DNA of 10,664 nt. Origin: CAYSAA01 sp964428905. GTDB lineage: Bacteria > Atribacterota > Phoenicimicrobiia > Phoenicimicrobiales > Stramentimicrobiaceae. Below are positions 1-6,481 of this stretch, piece by piece (within the stretch, counting starts at the first letter, position 1; each line of letters opens with the position of its first letter). Under the pieces are notes generated by a model that saw only the letters and a program-made list of their open reading frames with translations, was not told the DNA's origin and ran no database searches. The translations under genes and the position numbers were made by a program. Location: NCBI GenBank assembly GCA_964428905.1, contig CAYSAA010000116.1, positions 1 to 10,664 of the forward strand. The letters run 5' to 3'.

Positions 1-1
1 G

Positions 2-169
2 AAAAGAGGCAACATATACAGACCATTAGCCCTTTATCTGATTAAAAATCATACCCCTTTATCCTTAAAAGAAATAGGAAAGATATTTTCCATGGATTAC
101 ACAGCAGTATCCCAGGAAGCCAAAAGGTTTGCAGAAAACAAAAAACACAGGGGACGGTTCTCTGTTTGA
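2..169 (+). CDS. C-terminal part of IS200-type/REP-associated transposase (partial, 5' end outside window)
   Basis: The frame is open from the left edge and ends at TGA 167-169, giving 55 residues. They include YLIKNHTPLSLKEIGKIF followed by SMDYTAVSQEAKRF, a DnaA-type helix-turn-helix of the kind found at the C-terminus of many Y1 (HUH) transposases of the REP-associated (RAYT) type. The catalytic HUH and Tyr motifs would lie upstream and are not visible, so activity cannot be judged. The C-terminal domain is thought to bind DNA, while the missing N-terminal domain would nick single-stranded hairpins. The last codons run into a small imperfect palindrome (147-165), as expected when such a gene keeps one of its own recognition hairpins at its end. 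An unrelated protein with the same helix-turn-helix is possible but less likely. Confidence 0.6.
   Translation, partial: KRGNIYRPLALYLIKNHTPLSLKEIGKIFSMDYTAVSQEAKRFAENKKHRGRFSV
147..165 (+). repeat. REP-like hairpin at the transposase 3' end
   Basis: ACAGGGGA, loop CGG, TTCTCTGT: eight consecutive pairs if two G-T(U) wobbles are allowed, so it folds better as plus-strand RNA or single-stranded DNA than as a strict DNA palindrome. It overlaps the last codons of the transposase. A T-rich stretch starts seven nt downstream, so it might also act as a weak plus-strand terminator. GGGGACGGTTCTCT-like sequences next to RAYT genes are familiar to me from other low-GC genomes, but I cannot check this here. 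Confidence 0.4.
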
Positions 170-186
170 CAGTTTTTCTCTTATAT

Positions 187-519
187 TTAGTTCTTTATAA
201 TTTCAATTAATTTATCAAGAACTTCATTGAATTTTTTCTCTTTTAGGCTAACAGCTTTATAAAGAATAATATGTCTATCTGCAGTAAAAATACGGTTTGG
301 TCTGACATTACTTACCTGTTTTAATTCTCCTGTTTTAAAATCTTTATCTTCAATTTGGATAGCATAATTATCTTTAATATTCTGGCTGGTTATCTGACAG
401 AGCATAAAATCATCTCCATCTAATACAGAAATAATTAGGGCAGGGCGCCTTTTGTTCTGGGTAAGGTCAGAAAACGGGAAAGGGATTATTATGATATCTC
501 CTTTTACAAATTTTGCCAT
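187..519 (-). CDS. MazF/PemK-family toxin (endoribonuclease) of a type II toxin-antitoxin pair
   Basis: The product has 110 residues, the usual length for the PemK/MazF fold. The N-terminal signature is clear: VKGDIIIIPFPFSDL (6-19), then KRRPALIIS (23-31) with the arginine pair expected at the RNA-cleavage site. The second site is at CQITSQ (41-46), where Thr44 or Ser45 would be the catalytic hydroxyl. Members of this family cut mRNA at short sequence motifs and stop growth when the labile partner is lost. The start codon lies inside the upstream antitoxin gene (16-nt overlap), so translation is probably coupled; a purine-rich GGAAGAAG precedes the start within the antitoxin reading frame. 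All core motifs are present, so the toxin may well be active. The target motif cannot be predicted. Confidence 0.9.
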   Translation of the reverse strand: MAKFVKGDIIIIPFPFSDLTQNKRRPALIISVLDGDDFMLCQITSQNIKDNYAIQIEDKDFKTGELKQVSNVRPNRIFTADRHIILYKAVSLKEKKFNEVLDKLIEIIKN

Positions 520-698
520 GCTTCATCTTCTTCCGGTTTTAGCCAATCCTTGGCAAGAGAAGTTTCACTTGCAATTGTTATAGGCATTTTTTCTTTTGTA
601 TTTTTTGTCATTAAAAATCTAATAAAGTCCAAAACCTCATCAAGGTATGGTTCAGGGACTTGTTCGATCTCTTTTAAAAGTATCTCTTTTTTACTCAT
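504..698 (-). CDS. Antitoxin of the MazF-type module (DUF2281-like)
   Basis: The protein has 64 residues. The N-terminus KEILLKEIEQVPEPYLDEVLDFI resembles DUF2281/VapB-like antitoxins, in which this helical segment precedes a variable C-terminal tail. The tail (ASETSLAKDWLKPEEDEAWQNL) is acidic and rich in Trp and Leu. Such tails usually occupy the toxin's RNA groove. The gene comes first in the operon, as is usual, and overlaps the toxin start. Its ribosome binding site is AGAAGG, six nt before the ATG. In this family the antitoxin, alone or with toxin, often represses its own promoter, but no clear operator palindrome was identified upstream. Confidence 0.85.
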   Translation of the reverse strand: MSKKEILLKEIEQVPEPYLDEVLDFIRFLMTKNTKEKMPITIASETSLAKDWLKPEEDEAWQNL

Positions 699-731
699 AG
701 TTAACCTTCTATTTCTAACTAATTTATCTAA

Positions 732-740
732 ATTATAACA
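732..740 (-). promoter_or_regulatory. Extended -10 promoter for the toxin-antitoxin operon
   Basis: On the minus strand this reads TGTTATAAT, a perfect TATAAT with the TGn extension, about 33 nt upstream of the antitoxin ATG. A TTGACC at 760-765 lies 22 nt upstream, too far to serve as a normal -35, so the extended -10 would have to carry recognition. The predicted leader is about 25-30 nt and contains the AGAAGG ribosome binding site (705-710). Confidence 0.5.
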
Positions 741-1133
741 TATATTGGTTATTAGAAAAGGTCAATAGGGAAAAAGCATCCTAAATATAGGGGCCTATAA
801 TTGAAAAAATAACACTCTAGTTAACTTAAAAAAAGCATAATCTGAATAACCAGGATAGTCAAAAAATAATCTTTGTACCAGAATAATAATATATAGCCAG
901 AGGAACATTTATGGCTTCTGGGGTTTGTCAAGGACAATTATTTTATCCAGGTTACTCACCATGAACTGTCATAGCAAAAAATAAAATTGTCAATAATAAA
1001 GATTTGACCCCCTATTCTGACTCTATTCTGACCTTTATTATCGCTTACTCTGTAACTTGATTTAATTTCCAAAAATTTTGAGGTAAGAAAAAGTAACCAC
1101 AAGTAGTTGATACGAACTGGAGCACGAATCCGC
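741..1133. other. Non-coding stretch between the toxin-antitoxin operon and rsgA
   Basis: No convincing gene. Visible items: a tandem 10-bp direct repeat CTATTCTGAC at 1012-1021 and 1023-1032; an imperfect inverted repeat with GACAATTATTTTAT at about 935-948 against ATAAAATTGTC near 981-991; and GATTTGACCCCC at 1001-1012, whose reverse complement nearly matches GGGGGTCAAGTC at 3858. On the minus strand two short open frames (962-909, then 908-795) abut in the same frame, separated only by a stop. They have no recognisable family and could be chance in AT-rich DNA. The pieces look like scattered remnants of repeats. Confidence 0.45.
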
Positions 1134-1162
1134 TTGATTTATCTTTACAACAATTATAAAAT
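1134..1162 (+). promoter_or_regulatory. Candidate sigma-70-type promoter for rsgA
   Basis: TTGATT (1134-1139), a 17-nt spacer, then TAAAAT (1157-1162). Predicted transcription would start near 1169, leaving a leader of about 60 nt. AGGTA (1163-1167) and TACCT (1184-1188) form a 26-nt interrupted inverted repeat across the predicted start site. It could be an operator or simply AT-rich symmetry. Confidence 0.45.
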
Positions 1163-1230
1163 AGGTAAATATTTTATTATAAATACCTAAAACCATAAAA
1201 ATAATATTATTTAAAAAAACGAGAACAAGA

Positions 1231-2307
1231 TTGGTAAATACACAAAATAAAAGTATTCCTGAATGGATTATACAAAAAACTAAACATCTAGAACGGAAAG
1301 ATTTTCAGATTGTTAGAATTTCCGGAGTACATAAAAACATTTTTTCAGTACAAAAGGATTCTGAAGAGGTTTTGGCTGAATTATCTGGTAATTTGATGTT
1401 TAATATTGAGACAGAATTAGATTATCCCACAGTTGGAGATTGGGTATATGCCCAATTCTTTAATCAGAATAATTTAGCTATTATTCATGAGATAATCCCC
1501 AGAAGAACAACCTTAAAGCGGAAAACAGCTGGCAAAAAAATTGCTTATCAGTTAATAGCTGCTAATGTTGATATTGCCTTAATTATTCAATCACTTGATC
1601 AGGATTTCAACCTCCGTCGACTGGAACGTTATATAACCATCGTTAAAGAGGGGAATATTCAACTGGTTATTCTGTTAAGTAAAAGTGATTTATTATCTGA
1701 AACAGAATTAGAGGTTAGAATTTCAGATGTACTCTCTATTATTCCAGATGTCAAGGTGATAGCCTTCAGTAATTTGAATAAGAATAACTTGATTCAAGTA
1801 ACCGAGCTACTGGAAATGAGAAAAACTTATTGTTTAATCGGTTCATCAGGAGTAGGTAAAACTACACTTCTCAATCATATTTTGGAAACAGATAAATTCA
1901 AAACACAGGAAGTAAGGAAAGATGGTAAAGGAAAGCATACTACCACCAATCGGCAATTGATTAATTTTGCTCATAAAGGAACTATAATTGATACTCCCGG
2001 AATGCGTGAGCTTGGGTTGACAGATTCTCAAAAAGGCATAAGTAAAACTTTCCAGGAAATAGCACATTTAGCTAATAAATGTCTTTTTAAAGATTGTACC
2101 CATACAATAGAAAAAGGATGTGCGATATTAGCTGCCTTAGCTGATGGTACTCTTTCTCCGGAAAGATATAATAATTATATCAAGATGAAAAAAGAATCTG
2201 CTCATTATGAAATGTCTTATTTTGAAAAAAGGAAAAAGGAGAGACAAACTGGTAAATTATACAAAAATATCTTGAAGGATCAGATTAGAAAAAAGAAATG
2301 GCAATAA
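1231..2307 (+). CDS. rsgA: Small ribosomal subunit biogenesis GTPase RsgA
   Basis: RsgA binds the late 30S subunit and uses GTP hydrolysis in final assembly and maturation-factor release. The 358-residue product is full length (E. coli RsgA is 350). It shows the circularly permuted GTPase order: an N-terminal OB-fold region (about 20-95), the G4 motif SKSD (150-153, Ser replacing the usual Asn), G1 GSSGVGKTT (204-212), the switch segment GKGKHTTT (233-239), and G3 DTPG (254-257). A C-terminal zinc-binding set follows: Cys284, Cys289, His291 and Cys297. The start is TTG: an in-frame stop lies at 1180-1182, there is no ATG between, and the first internal Met is at residue 55, inside the OB fold. 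The ribosome binding site is weak (GAGAACAAGA). It appears monocistronic; no clear terminator is seen downstream. Confidence 0.95.
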   Translation: MVNTQNKSIPEWIIQKTKHLERKDFQIVRISGVHKNIFSVQKDSEEVLAELSGNLMFNIETELDYPTVGDWVYAQFFNQNNLAIIHEIIPRRTTLKRKTAGKKIAYQLIAANVDIALIIQSLDQDFNLRRLERYITIVKEGNIQLVILLSKSDLLSETELEVRISDVLSIIPDVKVIAFSNLNKNNLIQVTELLEMRKTYCLIGSSGVGKTTLLNHILETDKFKTQEVRKDGKGKHTTTNRQLINFAHKGTIIDTPGMRELGLTDSQKGISKTFQEIAHLANKCLFKDCTHTIEKGCAILAALADGTLSPERYNNYIKMKKESAHYEMSYFEKRKKERQTGKLYKNILKDQIRKKKWQ

Positions 2308-2640
2308 TAATAATAATTAATTAATTGTTTATTTCTCACAAAGCTCATAGTTTTCCTTGAGGAATATTAGGGTTCGGGTCTTCACATTTGACATAACTTA
2401 CTATGATAGAACCGTTGTTCATGCTCTGTAGTTAAGTAACTTTTTTGGTATATTTCATTACCAAAGGAAGCACTGAATTATCTTTGAAAATAAAATGACA
2501 GTTTTACTCCTATTCACAGTTTATCTTTCCCTCTCTCAACTGTTCCTTAATCCAGAGCTTGGGCATGATGCTTATACTGAAAAGCTTTCCATAAGGGTGT
2601 ACTGGATTTTTTAGAATAGAGATCACTTTGGATTGGAGTG
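2308..2640. other. Intergenic region between rsgA and pfkA
   Basis: No plus-strand gene is recognised. On the minus strand two overlapping open stretches lack a usual start. One is open from 2677 to the stop at 2510 (56 codons, ending MPKLWIKEQLREGKINCE); the other runs from 2729 to the stop at 2547 (about 60 residues, containing RYAIWIEKLKIKQVGRLLY). Either could be the tail of a decayed gene, but both cannot be real in full, and I recognise neither family. No terminator with a T-run was found after rsgA. Confidence 0.35.
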
Positions 2641-2646
2641 TATAAT
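2641..2646 (+). promoter_or_regulatory. Possible -10 box for pfkA
   Basis: A perfect TATAAT, 85 nt upstream of the pfkA start, preceded directly by TG (so not the exact TGn extended form). No good -35 hexamer lies 16-18 nt upstream. A GAGGA ribosome binding site is at 2720-2724, seven nt before the ATG. Confidence 0.3.
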
Positions 2647-2731
2647 AATCGGCCAACCTGTTTAATTTTAAGTTTTTCTATCCAGATAGCGTATCTATTG
2701 ACTTCAAAATTAAAAAGATGAGGATCATGTT

Positions 2732-3829
2732 ATGAATAAAAAAAACAAAAGAAGAATTGCCATTCTTACCGGAGGAGGAGATTGTCCGGGTATTAATGCG
2801 GTGATTCGTGCGATTTCCAAGAAGGCAATTTTGGAATATGATATGGAGGTTATCGGTATTAAGGATGGATACGAAGGATTAATCCATAATCAATATCGTC
2901 CTTTAAGTTATGATGATGTATCCGGCATCCTTACCTTAGGAGGAACTATACTGGGAACAACCAATAAAGCCGATCCCTTTCAATATGCAGTTAAAGATGG
3001 TAATCAATTAAAATTTGAAGATCGTTCCGGTGATGTTTTAAAAAACCTAGATGCGTTAGACATTGAATGCCTGGTTTGTATTGGTGGTGACGGTACCCTG
3101 TGGATTTCACATCGTTTTTGCCAGGAAGGTGTGCCCATTATTGGAGTACCCAAGACCATTGATAATGATATCCGGGGAACAGATATCACCTTTGGTTTTG
3201 ATTCAGCAGTTACTATTGCCACAGAGGGAATAGACCGAATTCATACCACAGCTCAGTCACATCATCGTATTATGATGATAGAAGTCATGGGTCGGAAAGC
3301 AGGCTGGATTGCCCTTCATTCCGGAATAGCCGGAGGGGGAGATGTAATTTTAATTCCGGAAATTCCTTATCAGATTGATAAAATTGTAGATTTTATTAAT
3401 AAGAGAAGAGAGAAAGGGCGCCATTTCAGTATTATCGTGATTGCAGAAGGAGCCAAGCCACTGGGAGGAGAAGTTGCAGTTAAAAGAGTAGTGAAAGACA
3501 GTGCTGAACAAGTACGTTTAGGCGGGATTAGCTTTATTTTAGGTGATCAGTTAGAAAAAATGATTGAGCTGGAAGCTCGTTCTGTAGTCATGGGACATTT
3601 ACAGCGTGGTGGAACACCAACTCCCTTTGACCGTGTATTGGCAACTCGTTTAGGTTCCAAAGCAGTTGACTTAATTTTAGAAAAGCGTTACGGAAAAATG
3701 GTGAGTGTTCAGGGCAATCATTTGGAAGATTTTCCTTTAGATCAGGTTGCCACAGGCCCTCGTTTGGTTCCAGCTGATCATGAGCTGGTAAAGGCAGGCA
3801 GGGAAATAGGGACTTGCTTCGGAAATTAA
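2732..3829 (+). CDS. pfkA: 6-phosphofructokinase (PfkA family, Gly104/Lys124 type)
   Basis: The enzyme phosphorylates fructose 6-phosphate to fructose 1,6-bisphosphate in cytosolic glycolysis. The 365-residue protein has the family motifs in order: GGGDCPGIN (14-22), GGDGT (118-122), PKTIDND (140-146) with the catalytic Asp144, MGRKAG (186-191) for substrate binding, and GHLQRGG (288-294). The two positions that usually tell the phosphate donor disagree. The E. coli Gly104 equivalent is Gly121, typical of ATP enzymes; the Gly124 equivalent is Lys141, typical of pyrophosphate enzymes. Group III/mixed PFKs, including some ATP-using ones, combine these residues, so ATP is the better guess but not certain. 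It is longer than E. coli PfkA (about 320 residues), which also fits that group. The ATG at 2732 has GAGGA seven nt upstream. The tautomerase gene follows 98 nt later. Confidence 0.92.
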   Translation: MNKKNKRRIAILTGGGDCPGINAVIRAISKKAILEYDMEVIGIKDGYEGLIHNQYRPLSYDDVSGILTLGGTILGTTNKADPFQYAVKDGNQLKFEDRSGDVLKNLDALDIECLVCIGGDGTLWISHRFCQEGVPIIGVPKTIDNDIRGTDITFGFDSAVTIATEGIDRIHTTAQSHHRIMMIEVMGRKAGWIALHSGIAGGGDVILIPEIPYQIDKIVDFINKRREKGRHFSIIVIAEGAKPLGGEVAVKRVVKDSAEQVRLGGISFILGDQLEKMIELEARSVVMGHLQRGGTPTPFDRVLATRLGSKAVDLILEKRYGKMVSVQGNHLEDFPLDQVATGPRLVPADHELVKAGREIGTCFGN

Positions 3830-3927
3830 AGCTACTACTGCTTTTATGAAAGTAGATGGGGGTCAAGTCTTGAAATGTAAGTTTTTACTCAACTTGTGAT
3901 AAGGGGAAAAATAAGGAGGTTCTGATT

Positions 3928-4116
3928 ATGCCTATTTTGCAAGTAGAAATACTTAAAGGAAGAACTGTACAGCAGAAAAGGAATATGGTGAAAAAAGTCA
4001 CCGAGGCGGTTACAAAGACCCTAGACTGCCCTAAAGAAGCAGTAAAAATTATGATCCGGGAAATGGAATTAGAAAATTTTGCCAGTGCAGGAATTTTAAG
4101 AGCTGACCATGAATAA
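3928..4116 (+). CDS. 4-oxalocrotonate tautomerase family protein
   Basis: The 62-residue protein matches the small 4-OT subunit size. These enzymes use the N-terminal proline, exposed after Met removal, as general base to tautomerise enol/keto acids, normally as a hexamer. Counting from that proline, Pro1, Arg11 (in ILKGR) and Phe50 (in ENF) are all present. The canonical Arg39 is Lys here. Arg39 helps bind and polarise the substrate in the Pseudomonas enzyme, so the real substrate may differ. The spacing fits the family without gaps through Phe50. The ribosome binding site AAGGAGG (3913-3919) is the strongest in this part of the window. It lies after pfkA with no aromatic-degradation genes nearby, so its physiological role is open; many such orphan tautomerases have no assigned function. 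Confidence 0.85.
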   Translation: MPILQVEILKGRTVQQKRNMVKKVTEAVTKTLDCPKEAVKIMIREMELENFASAGILRADHE

Positions 4117-4247
4117 AAGAATGATTTTATCATAAAAAGATTAAGATAAACTAGATGACAATTTTTCACCTGAAGTTCAAAGTTGGAAGTTAACATGCTT
4201 AGAAATATTATAGCTAAAGGTTAAATAAAAAATCGAAAGAAAAAGAG

Positions 4248-4325
4248 CTAAAAAGTGGTAATAAGTTAAATCTCTTTTAGAGGTCCTTAAAGCTACCCGT
4301 TTTGCGGGTGCGATATTTACTAACG
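4248..4325 (+). repeat. Copy 1 of a diverged two-copy element
   Basis: This segment, including CTTTTAGAGGTCCTTAAAGC and GTGCGATATTTACT, aligns with 6940-7027 over about 85 nt with small indels. The inner part also contains ACCCG-TTTTG-CGGGT, a short perfect hairpin absent from copy 2. Just upstream, ATCTC-TTTTA-GAGGT can form a five-pair stem (one wobble), where copy 2 forms AAGCCT/AGGCTT. The copy merges into the MliC-like pseudogene, so it may be the 5' end of a decayed gene family rather than a separate element. Confidence 0.5.
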
Positions 4326-4477
4326 GTGAAGAGTATTAAATTCGCCGGGTAATAAGTGCATCCGGAGCGAGATATGCCAATGAGGATGAGACGGTTGTTT
4401 TTTGGGAACACCAGGGGGAAGCGATGGTGGAGATTGACGGGGAAACAATGTATCAGGATTGCAAGTTTAAAGAATAA
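4265..4477 (+). pseudogene. Remnant of an MliC-like lysozyme inhibitor
   Basis: The frame ending at TAA 4475-4477 encodes RVISASGARYANEDETVV, then FWEHQGEAMVEIDG and YQDC. SASGARYAN followed by a V-F-W strand and a terminal Cys is the signature of MliC-type periplasmic or lipoprotein inhibitors of C-type lysozyme. The same frame upstream (from about 4265) is interrupted by TAA at 4337-4339. It lacks the signal peptide, the first Cys and much of the first half of the domain, so the gene is broken. The upstream piece (KATRFAGAIFTNG) may be the ruined N-terminal strand region. About 45 codons of the C-terminal half are still clean, which suggests a fairly recent deletion. Confidence 0.65.
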
Positions 4478-4483
4478 AATAAT

Positions 4484-4585
4484 TTAGAAGTATTAGATTT
4501 TATGTAGTATTTAGAAGAAAAATTTAGACAAGTATATCAAGAAAATTCATATTTTGTTTTAGATTTTAATGGGCTAAAGAGCTAA
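4484..4585 (+). pseudogene. Possible short coding remnant, family unknown
   Basis: A frame reading LEVLDFM, stop (4505-4507), then YLEEKFRQVYQENSYFVLDF and NGLKS with a final TAA. The residue mix looks protein-like rather than random, and the single internal stop suggests decay. It is in the same frame as the MliC-like fragment just before it but has no obvious link to that fold. I do not recognise it; chance openness in AT-rich DNA is a real alternative. Confidence 0.25.
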
Positions 4586-4630
4586 CGATTAAGCTTTTAT
4601 CCCATAATTAATACAGTTAGGAGATAAAAA

Positions 4631-4960
4631 ATGTTTTCTAAAAGAATGAAAATATGTATGATATTAGGTACTATTTTGGGAGTGGTTTGCATTATAGGAG
4701 CTTTAATCAGGTCCGGTTTTCAAAGCGAGGCTTTCTTCTTATTTGCCCTTTGGTATAACCGGTTGATAATGGGAATAATGATTGGAATGGCAAGCCGGAG
4801 CGGGGATTTACTAAAAGCCGCTGGCAGAGGTGCTCTATTTGGTTTACTTGTATCTTTTGCTTTTTACGCCTCCACCGGTTTTAGTGATATGGTGAGTTTT
4901 CTGGCTGGTATTGTATACGGGATGATAATAGAGACATTTGCATTTAAATATGGAGAATGA
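4631..4960 (+). CDS. Small integral membrane protein, unknown function
   Basis: The protein has 109 residues and about four hydrophobic segments: roughly 8-26, 32-50, 66-83 and 85-104. A short loop between the second and third (MASRSGDLLKAAGRG) is basic and probably cytoplasmic. The repeated Gly-rich spacing (GIMIGMA, GALFGLL, GIVYGMI) suggests tightly packed helices. No catalytic or transport motif is visible, and no signal peptide cleavage site is evident. TAGGAG ends seven nt before the ATG, so translation is plausible. It is the only apparently intact plus-strand gene among broken neighbours. The product could be a complete small membrane protein of an uncharacterised family; I cannot assign a function. 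Confidence 0.65.
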   Translation: MFSKRMKICMILGTILGVVCIIGALIRSGFQSEAFFLFALWYNRLIMGIMIGMASRSGDLLKAAGRGALFGLLVSFAFYASTGFSDMVSFLAGIVYGMIIETFAFKYGE

Positions 4961-4981
4961 GGGGCAATCAGTTAGGAGAAT

Positions 4982-5236
4982 ATGATTGGGAAAATTCAGA
5001 AGTTAGATTTATAAGAAGTTTTGGATACATGGATTGAAGCATCGATTATTGCACATAATTTTATTGAGGTAAGTTATTGGTTTTCTAAGATGAGTGAAAT
5101 GAGAGGTGTCTATATTCCAAATTTAGAAACTTGTCTATATGAAAATAAAGATGGCAATGTAGTTTTTTCTCATTGGAAAATTTATCTTTACAGGTCATAT
5201 TATGGTAAAGAATTAAATTTTGATACAATGTGGTGA
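4982..5236 (+). pseudogene. GNAT-type N-acetyltransferase, disrupted by an in-frame stop and loss of the C-terminal half
   Basis: From ATG 4982 (TAGGAG just upstream, only three nt spacing) the frame reads MIGKIQKLDL, TAA (5012-5014), then EVLDTWIEASIIAHNFI and VYIPNLETCLYENKDGNVV. This is the typical start of YjaB-like GNAT proteins: a first strand, a helix with W-x-E-A-S-x-x-A-H-x-F-I, then Y-W, Y-I-P-N-x-E-T and a strand with the E-x-x-G-N-V-V turn. Normally GFISL and the acetyl-CoA-binding Q/RxxGxG/A loop come next. Here the sequence goes off (NVVFSHWKIY), while another frame still reads SLEN, implying a frameshift near 5165. No acetyl-CoA site remains. A restart at TTG 5021 could make a 71-residue product, but it would lack the cofactor site. 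The family call rests on the N-terminal pattern only. Confidence 0.6.
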
Positions 5237-5247
5237 TTAATATTTGA

Positions 5248-5532
5248 TGTATCAAAATACAAGATATTCAGGAGAGTGAAGTAATCTTTACCGATAAAAT
5301 AAATGAACATCTAATATTTATTGGTCTGGCATTAGGTTGGAAATATGAAAAATTGGGTGGACATATTGTTGTAATACCTTTATTAGTAGGATTTATTGTA
5401 TCCATAGTTATTGGACAGGATTCGGGAATGCATTTGATAGTGCCTTTTATTGCTGGAATATTATATTTGATAGTTGGGTATAATAAGACGGTTTTTCTAA
5501 GGGAGATATCAGTACGGTGTATGACCTATTAA
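5248..5532 (+). pseudogene. 5'-truncated small membrane protein (DUF7670-like)
   Basis: A 94-codon open frame encodes KINEHLIFIGLALGWKYEK, then LGGHIVVIPLLVGFIVSIVI and MHLIVPFIAGILYLIVGYNK. The arrangement of a hydrophobic helix ending in WK-W/Y-E-x-x-GG, two more helices and a short basic tail resembles the C-terminal part of small membrane proteins of the DUF7670 kind. There is no ATG, GTG or TTG before the first helix, and the upstream stop is at 5245-5247, so the first part of the gene is missing. AGGAG at 5271-5275 is not followed by a start codon at usable distance. It is probably a remnant. It directly follows the broken acetyltransferase. Confidence 0.5.
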
Positions 5533-5625
5533 AATTACCATAGCATAAGATTAAGGATAAAAAAATTATATGGAGTCTATCTAGTTATGTACAATGCAAG
5601 ACCTCTATAATATAAATCAATGTAG

Positions 5626-6315
5626 TTATTTACTTATTTGTTCAATTTCAATGATTAGTTTTAGGGCTGACTCGTTATTTGGTTCCTTGGTATTCAGAAT
5701 TTCCTCACCGCTAATTTCTGTACCGTAGAACTGCTCGTTGGCACTACGGTCTGCATGAATCACAGATCCCTCCAGCGTAAAGCCTGCATATAGTCCTTCA
5801 CTGTAAGAATATGTGTATATAGAGTCATTAAAATCTATACCCTTCTGCAATGAATCTTTGGTTGGACCGGGTGAAATGCTGATATTAGCCCCTATTTCAT
5901 AATCGGTTTTTTTGAATCCTTCCATACCTTCTTCATCCATAATAATGAGCACTAAGGATACATCCTGAATTCCAATTTGCGGACCAACCGATGCAGTTTT
6001 GATTTCAATAAAAGCAGGTCCATACCATTGTTCTGATTGCTGGTCTTTGCGCATAACCAGCCCTTCACCAAATTGAACACCAATACCAAGCCCAATTTTT
6101 GTTAATTTTGGGAATATGGCAATCCCTCGTGCATATTGCAATAGTACTGAGATAGATTCTGCTTGATTTTCCCTATCAACCATTTTCCGGAAGACTTCCA
6201 TAGAATTAACGATTCTTTCTTCTTCACGATTGAGCTGTTGGGCATATCCGGTACTTGTGGAAATTATAATAAGAAATACAAGACCTAAGATGATAATGTT
6301 CTTCAAATTCTTCAT
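5626..6315 (-). CDS. Secreted SYLF-domain (Ysc84-like) lipid-binding protein
   Basis: The protein has 229 residues from the preferred ATG. Residues 1-25 form a signal peptide: a basic start, a hydrophobic core (IIILGLVFLIII) and cleavage after GYA. The mature part follows the SYLF/Ysc84 pattern: a helix (EEERIVNSMEVFRKM), LLQYARGIAIFPKLTKIGLG (59-78), a glycine-rich strand series (GIGVQFGEG), a W-Y-G-P-A-F strand (97-102) and GPQIGIQDVSLVLIIM (111-126). Eukaryotic relatives bind phosphoinositides and actin; the role of bacterial secreted versions is poorly defined, probably envelope or lipid association. I chose the ATG at 6313-6315 because AGGAGG lies seven nt upstream; a TTG six codons earlier would use up that site. 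It stands alone on this strand. The frame is complete, unlike its neighbours. Confidence 0.85.
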   Translation of the reverse strand: MKNLKNIIILGLVFLIIISTSTGYAQQLNREEERIVNSMEVFRKMVDRENQAESISVLLQYARGIAIFPKLTKIGLGIGVQFGEGLVMRKDQQSEQWYGPAFIEIKTASVGPQIGIQDVSLVLIIMDEEGMEGFKKTDYEIGANISISPGPTKDSLQKGIDFNDSIYTYSYSEGLYAGFTLEGSVIHADRSANEQFYGTEISGEEILNTKEPNNESALKLIIEIEQISK

Positions 6316-6347
6316 TTTTTTGCCTCCTATCAAAAAAAATACCTGAA

Positions 6348-6377
6348 ATTAATTTTTTCCATGTAAATCTAAGTCAA
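6348..6377 (-). promoter_or_regulatory. Candidate promoter for the SYLF gene
   Basis: On the minus strand: TTGACT (6372-6377), 18-nt spacer, ATTAAT (6348-6353, four of six consensus bases). The predicted transcript would start near 6341, leaving a leader of about 26 nt that contains AGGAGG (6323-6328). Confidence 0.4.
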
Positions 6378-6481
6378 TATTAAGCTGCAAAGGTAATAAG
6401 AGTAGTAATATAAAATATTTTACCATATTTTCGTAGAGCATAATAGGACATGTTGGCTAGTTAAAGAATTTACCCGATTTT

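Noticed and set aside
550..738. Plus-strand open frame opposite the antitoxin
   Set aside because: It is antisense to a well-supported antitoxin with a promoter and ribosome binding site, is rich in low-complexity Ile/Phe/Ser, and has no family resemblance.
795..962. Two abutting minus-strand mini-ORFs (17 and 37 codons) separated by one stop
   Set aside because: No ribosome binding site or known family; the open length is within what AT-rich non-coding DNA gives by chance.
3588..4196. Minus-strand open frames opposite the pfkA end and the tautomerase
   Set aside because: They mirror two clear plus-strand genes, have no ribosome binding site that I could see, and their residue content follows the complementary codons.
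4277..4325. Resemblance of the repeat block to a preQ1-type riboswitch (AGAGGT...AGCTACCC)
   Set aside because: Only short strings agree. The required 3' pairing segment and A-rich tail are not in the right order, and no queuosine or other matching gene follows.
6316..6333. Upstream TTG start for the SYLF protein (six extra residues)
   Set aside because: The AGGAGG lies inside this extension and is spaced perfectly for the ATG at 6315; the extension also makes a worse signal peptide start.
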